Shown here in pieces: positions 13,958 to 18,887 of a stretch of 18,887 nt of DNA (positions within the stretch are counted from its first letter, which is position 1; every line of letters starts with the position of its first letter). This stretch comes from Bermanella sp034110565 (lineage in GTDB: Bacteria > Pseudomonadota > Gammaproteobacteria > Pseudomonadales > Oceanobacteraceae), in contig JAWUYY010000094.1 in NCBI GenBank assembly GCA_034110565.1, forward strand, positions 1-18,887. The letters are read 5' to 3'. Made by a program: the position numbers and the translations under genes. The notes beneath the pieces are model-generated. The model did no database searches. It worked only from the letters and a program-made list of their open reading frames with translations, and was not told where the DNA came from.

Positions 13958-15229
13958 CTAGTTTGGCACGCGGCGAATATTAGCACCCAATAATTGCAGT
14001 TTTTCTTCGATGCATTCGTAACCACGGTCAATGTGGTAAATACGATCTACCACGGTTTCACCTTCGGCCATTAACGCTGCAATTACCAAGCTGGCTGATG
14101 CACGTAAATCGGTGGCCATTACTGGCGCACCTTTTAATTTATCGCCGCCCTTAGTAATACACGTGTTACCTTCTAAGGATACTCGAGCCCCCATACGGGC
14201 CAGCTCTTGTACGTGCATAAAGCGGTTTTCGAAAATGGTTTCGGTTACCGTAGCACTGCCGTTGGCGACAATGTTCATTACTAAGAACTGCGCTTGCATG
14301 TCCGTAGGGAAAGCTGGGTACGGTGCGGTTTTTACACTCACCGCTTTTAATTCACGGCCTGTCATATCAAGGCTGATCCAGTCTTCACCAATTTCAATTT
14401 TAGCCCCGGCTTCTTCAAGCTTGTGTAAAACCGCTTCAAGAATATCCGCGCGGGTATCTTTTAATTTAATTTTACCGCCAGTGGCGGCAGCTGCCACAAG
14501 GTAAGTACCGGTTTCGATACGATCCGGCATGACGTTATAGTGACCACCATGTAGATGTTCAACCCCTTCAACACGAATAACGTCCGTGCCGTGGCCTGTA
14601 ATTTTAGCGCCCATGGTGATTAAGCATTCAGCTAGATCAACAATTTCTGGTTCGCGAGCAGCGTTTTCAAGCAAGGTGATACCATCAGCTAATACAGCCG
14701 CCATTAACAAGTTTTCAGTCCCTGTTACGGTGACAGTATCCATGAAGATGTTGGCACCTTTTAAGCGGCCATCTGTGGTGGCTTTTACGTAGCCGTCTTC
14801 TACCACAATATGAGCACCCATGGCTTCAAGGCCAGAAAGGTGAATATCCACAGGGCGTGAACCAATGGCACAGCCACCTGGTAAAGAAACTTGTGCTTCA
14901 CCAAAACGAGCGACCAATGGCCCAAGAACCAAGATAGAAGCACGCATGGTTTTAACTAACTCATACGGCGCCACTAAGGTTTTAATGTTATTTGCGTTTA
15001 CTTCGATGGAGTAATCTTCACCCATAATCACGTCAACACCCATGGTGCCGAGTAAGTTAATCATGGTGGTTACGTCATGTAGATGCGGCAAGTTACCAAT
15101 GGTAATTGGTGTCTCTGCTAGTAAGGTGGCGGCGATAATCGGTAAGGCTGAGTTTTTCGCGCCAGAAATACGGATTTCACCCGAAACAGGGGCGCCACCT
15201 TGAATGATCAGTTTGTCCAATGCAGGCAT
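13958..15229 (-). CDS. murA: UDP-N-acetylglucosamine 1-carboxyvinyltransferase
   Basis: MurA transfers enolpyruvate from PEP to UDP-GlcNAc, the first committed step of peptidoglycan synthesis in the cytoplasm, and is the target of fosfomycin. The 423-residue protein has the two-domain inside-out barrel pattern. It keeps the substrate lysine K25 in ISGAKNSALP and the catalytic cysteine C120 in PGGCAIGSRPVD, so it should be fosfomycin-sensitive (Cys, not Asp). Further conserved segments are TGTENLLMAAVLADG and the DLRASASLVIAALMAEG motif near the C-terminus. The start at 15229 lies 15 bases after ibaG and has a weak ribosome-binding site. The ibaG-murA pairing is a conserved gammaproteobacterial arrangement. 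Confidence 0.96.
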   Translation of the reverse strand: MPALDKLIIQGGAPVSGEIRISGAKNSALPIIAATLLAETPITIGNLPHLHDVTTMINLLGTMGVDVIMGEDYSIEVNANNIKTLVAPYELVKTMRASILVLGPLVARFGEAQVSLPGGCAIGSRPVDIHLSGLEAMGAHIVVEDGYVKATTDGRLKGANIFMDTVTVTGTENLLMAAVLADGITLLENAAREPEIVDLAECLITMGAKITGHGTDVIRVEGVEHLHGGHYNVMPDRIETGTYLVAAAATGGKIKLKDTRADILEAVLHKLEEAGAKIEIGEDWISLDMTGRELKAVSVKTAPYPAFPTDMQAQFLVMNIVANGSATVTETIFENRFMHVQELARMGARVSLEGNTCITKGGDKLKGAPVMATDLRASASLVIAALMAEGETVVDRIYHIDRGYECIEEKLQLLGANIRRVPN

Positions 15230-15244
15230 AATACGGCTACTTTA

Positions 15245-15487
15245 TTAAGATTGTTGTTGAGCCCATTGGGCTTGCGTATAGGTTTTAATGGTTACGGCAT
15301 GCACACTGCCGTCAGTGATTTTTTCATTTAAGGCAGCATAAACATATTGCTGACGTTTCACTGGATTAAGACCTTCGAATTCATCCGTTACTACGGTTAT
15401 TTCATATTTGTAACCATCACCATCAACGGATACCTGGCAATGCGCGAGCTTTTCTTCAAGCAAGGTTTGTAGGTCTTCTGGGCTCAT
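15245..15487 (-). CDS. ibaG: BolA-family protein IbaG
   Basis: IbaG (YrbA) is a small BolA-family protein that partners monothiol glutaredoxins in iron-sulfur and acid-stress physiology and lies beside murA in many gammaproteobacteria. The 80-residue protein has the BolA alpha-beta fold pattern: an N-terminal helix, the segment CQVSVDGDGYKYEITVVTDEF, the turn GLNPVKRQQYVYAALNEKI, and SVHAVTIKTYT near the end containing the conserved His. The ATG at 15487 is preceded by GGAGAG. An internal promoter-like TATAAT lies 52 bases upstream, so ibaG-murA may be transcribed separately from the mla genes as well as with them. Confidence 0.92.
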   Translation of the reverse strand: MSPEDLQTLLEEKLAHCQVSVDGDGYKYEITVVTDEFEGLNPVKRQQYVYAALNEKITDGSVHAVTIKTYTQAQWAQQQS

Positions 15488-15538
15488 AGGGCTCTCCGAT
15501 GGGGCTTAGAATTGACAACATGAAAAATAAAGGCGGGA

Positions 15539-15584
15539 ATTATAGCGGAAAGGCATACTAATAGCGAAGTGTAAAACACCCGCT
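15539..15584 (-). promoter_or_regulatory. Possible internal promoter and hairpin before ibaG
   Basis: A perfect TATAAT reads on the minus strand at 15539-15544, followed by TCCCGCC. The -35 position is poor (TTCGCT, 18-bp spacing). Just upstream, 15563-15584 can fold as AGCG/CGCT plus GTGT/ACAC with a three-base loop and small bulges. No T-run follows it. This may allow ibaG-murA expression independent of mlaF. Confidence 0.45.
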
Positions 15585-15598
15585 AGCTCACATTCTAT

Positions 15599-15904
15599 CT
15601 ATGCAATAATGTTAATAATGGCTTGCAGGTGGGCGTTTTGAACCATGGTTTGTAGCTGACTAGGTGGCGCTTTAAACGATACATCCAGCCCTTGAGCCTT
15701 GGATGCACGAACCCAGCTGAGCAATAAGGCCAACGCTGCACTGCTGCATTTTTGTACCGCACTTAAGTCAAAAACGAGCCCTTGGCGGCTAGAACGAATG
15801 GCTTGTAAACCTTCTAGTTCAACATGTACCACACTATCGAAGGTGAGATCTCCAGTGACGCCATATACCCCTGCTTGATGTTTTTCTAATTGCTGCTCGG
15901 GCAT
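15599..15904 (-). CDS. mlaB: MlaB, STAS-domain subunit of the Mla ABC transporter
   Basis: MlaB is the small cytoplasmic STAS protein that binds MlaF and is required for assembly and activity of the MlaFEDB complex. The 101-residue protein is a single STAS domain. A beta-strand GDLTF starts it. The loop QKCSSAALALLLSWVRASK (about residues 51-69) corresponds to the anti-sigma-antagonist-type loop and helix, with Ser-Ser where E. coli has Asp-Thr. Its start overlaps the mlaC stop by one base (TAATG) and has a strong GGAGG about seven bases upstream. MlaB is the last mla gene here, as in E. coli. The short domain alone could be another STAS protein, but the context makes MlaB secure. Confidence 0.9.
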   Translation of the reverse strand: MPEQQLEKHQAGVYGVTGDLTFDSVVHVELEGLQAIRSSRQGLVFDLSAVQKCSSAALALLLSWVRASKAQGLDVSFKAPPSQLQTMVQNAHLQAIINIIA

Positions 15905-16578
15905 TATTCATCCTCCGGTTCATCGATATCCGTGCCTTGAGGCTGAGCGGTATTATCACTGCTCACCTCTGACGTCCAACCACTAATGGCGAGATCTATA
16001 TCTCCATTATTTTGCGCTGCCAATCGTGCAAACTGATCACGAAATAACAAGCCCATATTGATGCCATTTATGATCACATTTTGCACCATCCACTGATTGC
16101 TTTTTTTGTCATAAAATAAACTTTGTGTCACTGGAAACACCTGCCCACTGGAAGTAATCACTTCAAAGCTAACTTGAGTGTTACGCAGCGTTTGCTTGCC
16201 TACTTTTAAAGGCAGCATATTTACTTTGTAGTTGTTAAATTCCCATAAGCCTTTCGCATATGTATTGAGTAAGCTTGTCTTAAATACAGCTAAAAAGCGC
16301 TGTTTTTGCTCTCTACTGGCATTCCTATAGTGCTTTGCCATCACTCGTCGGGCAATACGCTTAAAGTCCACTACTCCGCCCAGCTGTTGATCTACCAAGG
16401 CGATTCTTTGGTCATCTGTTAAATTGGCTTGGCTCTTAGTTGTGCGTATTTCACTCAGTAAACTATCAATTTTTTCCTCAACTAATTGATAAGCCTGCTG
16501 CGGATCGGAATTCGACCAACTCAGAATAGGAAGCAGTGTTAGTCCTACCAACACAAACGTATTTAAAAGCGACTTCAC
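15904..16578 (-). CDS. mlaC: MlaC, periplasmic phospholipid-binding protein
   Basis: MlaC is the periplasmic shuttle that carries phospholipid between the outer-membrane MlaA-porin complex and the inner-membrane MlaFEDB complex. The 224-residue protein opens with a clear signal peptide (about residues 1-22, leucine-rich, ending LSWSNS). Family landmarks follow: DFKRIARRVMAKHYRNAS near 73-90 and FLAVFKTSLLNTYAKGL near 103-120, then the segment leading to WMVQNVIINGINMGLLFRDQF. The start codon is GTG, with AAGGAG six bases upstream. The C-terminus is unusually acidic and probably disordered (DNTAQPQGTDIDEPEDE). It lies 26 bases after mlaD and is coupled to mlaB by a one-base overlap. Confidence 0.94.
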   Translation of the reverse strand: MKSLLNTFVLVGLTLLPILSWSNSDPQQAYQLVEEKIDSLLSEIRTTKSQANLTDDQRIALVDQQLGGVVDFKRIARRVMAKHYRNASREQKQRFLAVFKTSLLNTYAKGLWEFNNYKVNMLPLKVGKQTLRNTQVSFEVITSSGQVFPVTQSLFYDKKSNQWMVQNVIINGINMGLLFRDQFARLAAQNNGDIDLAISGWTSEVSSDNTAQPQGTDIDEPEDE

Positions 16579-16604
16579 TGTGTGCTCCTTACAATCAAGT
16601 TCGG

Positions 16605-17060
16605 CTAGTCATTACTGCGGCTAAACAAAAATTGTCCAATTAATTCTTCTAGTACGATAGACGACTGGGTATCTTCAATCATGTCACCGCTTAATAGCGT
16701 TTCTTCATCCGCGCCGACACTTAACCCGATATATTTCTCACCTAGTAACCCTGACGTTAACACAGAAGCTGAGGTGTCCAACGATAGCGGCACCCCCTTT
16801 TCAATAGCTATTTTCACCACCGCCACATAATCTTGAGTATCGAGTTTTATTTCAACCACCCGCCCAATAGTGACACCAGATAAGGACACTTTTGCTCGCT
16901 CACTTAACCCTGATAAGTTTTCAAAACGAGCATACAGATAATATATGTCGTCATCGCTTTGATAGCGTAAGCCACTTACATTCAAAGCCAATACCAATAA
17001 ACCCACCATGGCAGCAATGACGAATGTACCCACACCTAATTCTAAGGATCTATTATGCAT
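16605..17060 (-). CDS. mlaD: MlaD, MCE-domain subunit of the Mla transporter
   Basis: MlaD forms a hexameric MCE ring anchored in the inner membrane that passes lipid between MlaE and MlaC. The protein is 151 residues from the ATG at 17058-17060. That start is preferred to the GTG at 17066 because AGGAG sits five bases before the ATG and would abut the GTG. One membrane anchor lies at about residues 9-30. An MCE domain covers about 36-115, with FENLSGLSERAKVSLSGVTIGRV and GLLGEKYIGLSVG, which are strong family signatures. A short acidic C-terminal helix follows. It begins eight bases after mlaE. Confidence 0.94.
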   Translation of the reverse strand: MHNRSLELGVGTFVIAAMVGLLVLALNVSGLRYQSDDDIYYLYARFENLSGLSERAKVSLSGVTIGRVVEIKLDTQDYVAVVKIAIEKGVPLSLDTSASVLTSGLLGEKYIGLSVGADEETLLSGDMIEDTQSSIVLEELIGQFLFSRSND

Positions 17061-17068
17061 AACCACTC

Positions 17069-17851
17069 CTAAAATCCGCCCAACATGACGGCCGTTAAAA
17101 TAAAATCAAGACCTAAAACCGCTAATGACCCTTGCACAACGGTTGCAGTGGTTGCTCGACTTATGCCTTCTGACGTTGGGCGAGCATTCCAACCATGGAA
17201 CAACGCTATCCAAGTTCCTACAAATGCAAAAACCAACGCTTTAATTAAGCCCCTTATGACATCATCAAAGAACACCACAGAGCCTTGCATATTGGCCCAA
17301 TAAGAGCCCTCATAAATTCCTAATATATTCACCGCTACAAACGCACCGCCATAAATACCCAGCAAGCTAAATAATATGGCCAATAACGGCAGGCTCACGA
17401 CGCCCGCCCATAAGCGCGGCGCAAACACACGCTTAAAAGGATCAACCCCCATTATCTCCATGGCAGATAGCTGGTCAGTGGTTTTCATCAAGCCAATTTC
17501 AGCGGTCAAGGCAGACCCAGCTCGCCCTACAAACAAAAGCGCACTGACCACAGGGCCAAACTCTCTCAGTAATGACAATGCCACCATTTGCCCAACAGCC
17601 TCTTGGGAGCCATAACTGCTTAAAATAGAATACCCCTGAAGAGCCAGCACCATGCCCACAAACACACCAGCCACCACTATGATCGGCAGTGACAGCACTC
17701 CGATATGATGTATTTGCTGAACAACCCTAAATAAAGAGGCTTTAAGTCCTTTTCCCCAGCTAAGAATATTCCACAGGAACACACCGCTGCGCCCCAACAA
17801 CTGGCAAACCAGCAGAGATTTCGCGCCAACATTCGAAAGGGTATCAATCAT
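17069..17851 (-). CDS. mlaE: MlaE, permease subunit of the Mla transporter
   Basis: MlaE is the inner-membrane permease of the phospholipid ABC transporter. The protein is 260 residues from the ATG at 17849-17851, which overlaps the mlaF stop by eight bases (ATGATTGA). Upstream in-frame starts would lie deep inside mlaF. Typical MlaE family segments are visible: GVFVGMVLALQGYSILSSYG, REFGPVVSALLFVGRAGSALTAEIG, and MGVDPFKRVFAPRLWAGVVSLPLL, the family's cytoplasmic coupling and membrane helices. About five to six hydrophobic segments are seen. The mlaF-mlaE overlap predicts coupled synthesis of the ATPase and permease. Confidence 0.95.
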   Translation of the reverse strand: MIDTLSNVGAKSLLVCQLLGRSGVFLWNILSWGKGLKASLFRVVQQIHHIGVLSLPIIVVAGVFVGMVLALQGYSILSSYGSQEAVGQMVALSLLREFGPVVSALLFVGRAGSALTAEIGLMKTTDQLSAMEIMGVDPFKRVFAPRLWAGVVSLPLLAILFSLLGIYGGAFVAVNILGIYEGSYWANMQGSVVFFDDVIRGLIKALVFAFVGTWIALFHGWNARPTSEGISRATTATVVQGSLAVLGLDFILTAVMLGGF

Positions 17852-18653
17852 GATTAAGCACCTGCTGTTCAAGCTCTGGTGCTGGGTAATGAAAGGCCAC
17901 AGGACCATGAACCTCCCCATATAAAAACTGCTTCACTAAGGGGTTATCACTGTGTCTGATTTCTTCTGGCGTGCCCGCGCCGATGATTTTGCCTTGCGCC
18001 AAGATTAATACCTGATCAGCAATGCTTAATGCTTCTTCCACATCGTGAGTTACCAGCACAGAAGTCAGATTCAAATTGTCATGCTCTTGGCGAATCAGGT
18101 TGATTAATACCCCCATGGAAATGGGATCTTGGCCAGCAAAAGGTTCGTCATACATAATCAGTTCTGGGTCTAACGCTAGGCTTCTTGCCAATGACACGCG
18201 CCTTGCCATCCCTCCAGACAATTGCGCAGGCATTAGGTCAGCGGCGCCACGTAAGCCCACTGAATCTAATCGCAATAGAACCAGATCACGAATCATGTGC
18301 TCGGGTAATTGGGTATGCTCTCTAATCGCAAAGGCCACATTTTCAAATACGCTGATGTCAGTAAACAAGGCGCCCGTTTGAAATAACAAGCTCATGCGCT
18401 GGCGTAATGCAAACAAATCGGCTCGATTTAATTCAGAGACATCCTGACCATCAACTAAGACTTCTCCTCTAGAAGCTAGCAACTGACCACAGAACAACCT
18501 AAGCAAGGTGGTTTTACCTGTACCACTGGGCCCAAGAATGGCTGTAATTTGTCCCTTTTTAATAGACAAATTAAGACCATCAAAGATGACCTTGTCGCCA
18601 CGACTAAAACTCACGTGTCGACATTCTACAAAGACCTGTGCTTTTAGCGACAT
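17844..18653 (-). CDS. mlaF: MlaF, ATPase subunit of the Mla transporter
   Basis: MlaF is the cytoplasmic ATPase that powers lipid movement through MlaE and MlaD to maintain outer-membrane asymmetry. The 269-residue protein has Walker A GPSGTGKT at 41-48, a Q-loop FQTGALFTD, the signature LSGGM at 145-149, Walker B LIMYDEP at 165-171 and the switch histidine in VLVTHDVEEA. The FAGQDP sequence following Walker B is typical of MlaF. The C-terminal extension of about 25 residues matches the part of MlaF that reaches to its partner in the dimer. It is the first gene of the minus-strand block, and a TTGTGA-N16-TATGCT promoter lies just upstream. Confidence 0.95.
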   Translation of the reverse strand: MSLKAQVFVECRHVSFSRGDKVIFDGLNLSIKKGQITAILGPSGTGKTTLLRLFCGQLLASRGEVLVDGQDVSELNRADLFALRQRMSLLFQTGALFTDISVFENVAFAIREHTQLPEHMIRDLVLLRLDSVGLRGAADLMPAQLSGGMARRVSLARSLALDPELIMYDEPFAGQDPISMGVLINLIRQEHDNLNLTSVLVTHDVEEALSIADQVLILAQGKIIGAGTPEEIRHSDNPLVKQFLYGEVHGPVAFHYPAPELEQQVLNHD

Positions 18654-18701
18654 GCACTCAACCGTCCTGTTGATGAATTCAGATTCCTTACCCTTCCCAC
18701 A

Positions 18702-18729
18702 AGCATAGTCGCAACTGCTCGCGTCACAA
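18702..18729 (-). promoter_or_regulatory. Candidate promoter of the mla operon
   Basis: On the minus strand TTGTGA (18724-18729) and TATGCT (18702-18707) are separated by 16 bp. They lie about 48 bases before the mlaF ATG, between the divergent mlaF and yrbG genes. Both hexamers are fair matches; the call rests on sequence only. Confidence 0.5.
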
Positions 18730-18753
18730 GGCGAAAGCCAACTTAAGGCAAGC

Positions 18754-18781
18754 TTGTTAGGGGCGAAAAAGCCTGTAGAAT
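18754..18781 (+). promoter_or_regulatory. Promoter of yrbG
   Basis: TTGTTA (18754-18759) and TAGAAT (18776-18781) are separated by 16 bp on the plus strand. A GCGCCG discriminator follows directly, similar to that of ybiT. The likely transcription start lies about 25 bases before the yrbG ATG. Confidence 0.65.
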
Positions 18782-18813
18782 GCGCCGATTATTGAATTTT
18801 ATGAGTGCGTACG

Positions 18814-18887
18814 ATGTTAACAGCCAGCTTAGCAATCATTGTTGGACTAGTGGTTTTAGTATGGAGTGCCGACCGCTTTGTATTAGG
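18814..18887 (+). CDS. yrbG: YrbG-type calcium/sodium antiporter, N-terminal fragment
   Basis: Only the first 24 codons are present before the right edge. They encode MLTASLAIIVGLVVLVWSAD and on to RFVL, matching the first membrane helix and the conserved (Y/W)SADR motif of K+-independent Ca2+/Na+ exchangers of the CaCA family. The E. coli homologue starts MLLATALLIVGLLLVVYSAD. The position divergent from mlaF is the same as in E. coli. An earlier ATG at 18801 is in another frame and does not give this protein. The ribosome-binding site is weak. It is the only clear plus-strand gene in the window. Identity rests on a short stretch plus context. Confidence 0.8.
   Translation, partial: MLTASLAIIVGLVVLVWSADRFVL

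Noticed and set aside
18730..18773. Two small GGC-GAAA(AA)-GCC stems in the mlaF-yrbG gap
   Set aside because: Only three-base-pair stems; likely chance, and overlapping the divergent promoters.
1..18887. CRISPR arrays, tRNA or rRNA genes, toxin-antitoxin or phage-defence modules
   Set aside because: No regularly spaced repeats, no tRNA-like or rRNA segments, and no defence-type domains were found. The gene content is conserved metabolism, envelope and bioenergetics.

Overview
The window reads as chromosomal DNA from a marine-type gammaproteobacterium, probably of the Oceanospirillales/Pseudomonadales kind. The clues are the mlaFEDCB-ibaG-murA-hisG-hisD-hisC gene order (E. coli-like in its first half, Pseudomonas-like in its second), an E. 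coli-type YbiT, a short-form HisG, and a Na+-type N-ATPase operon. This assignment comes from gene content and order only. Almost every gene lies on the minus strand, so the biological order runs from high to low coordinates.

Right end (18887 to 10263): a plus-strand partial yrbG diverges from a long minus-strand block. The block is mlaF, mlaE, mlaD, mlaC and mlaB (phospholipid transport keeping outer-membrane lipid asymmetry), ibaG (BolA family), murA (first committed step of peptidoglycan synthesis), hisG, hisD, hisC and a ytoQ-family gene. A strong bidirectional hairpin terminator at 10215-10241 closes it. An extra terminator-like hairpin lies between hisD and hisC. An internal promoter-like site precedes ibaG.

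Middle (10087 to 8483): ybiT, an ABC-F translation factor, uses a TTG start. It has its own promoter with a GC-rich discriminator and ends in a 12-bp stem-loop.

Left-middle (8267 to 1417): a complete alternative F1Fo ATPase operon in the order atpD-C-Q-R-B-E-F-A-G, which is the diagnostic order of the N-ATPase. There is no separate delta gene (atpH), atpQ and atpR are present, and the long AtpF carries a delta-like C-terminal part. The c subunit has Na+-type ligands, including a second carboxylate in the first helix. Most genes overlap or nearly touch. The upstream region is rich in CTAAG/CTTAG inverted and direct repeats. A Crp/Fnr-family regulator follows atpG on the same strand, with a perfect 7-bp inverted repeat in its leader.

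Left end: a 337-bp non-coding stretch holds the likely promoter of a secreted protein that runs off the window.

I see no phage, insertion sequence, CRISPR, tRNA or rRNA. I also do not see evidence for an undescribed multi-gene system. The N-ATPase is a known, distinctive system. The least explained parts are the regulatory repeats around it, the adjacent Crp/Fnr gene, and ytoQ in the his block.
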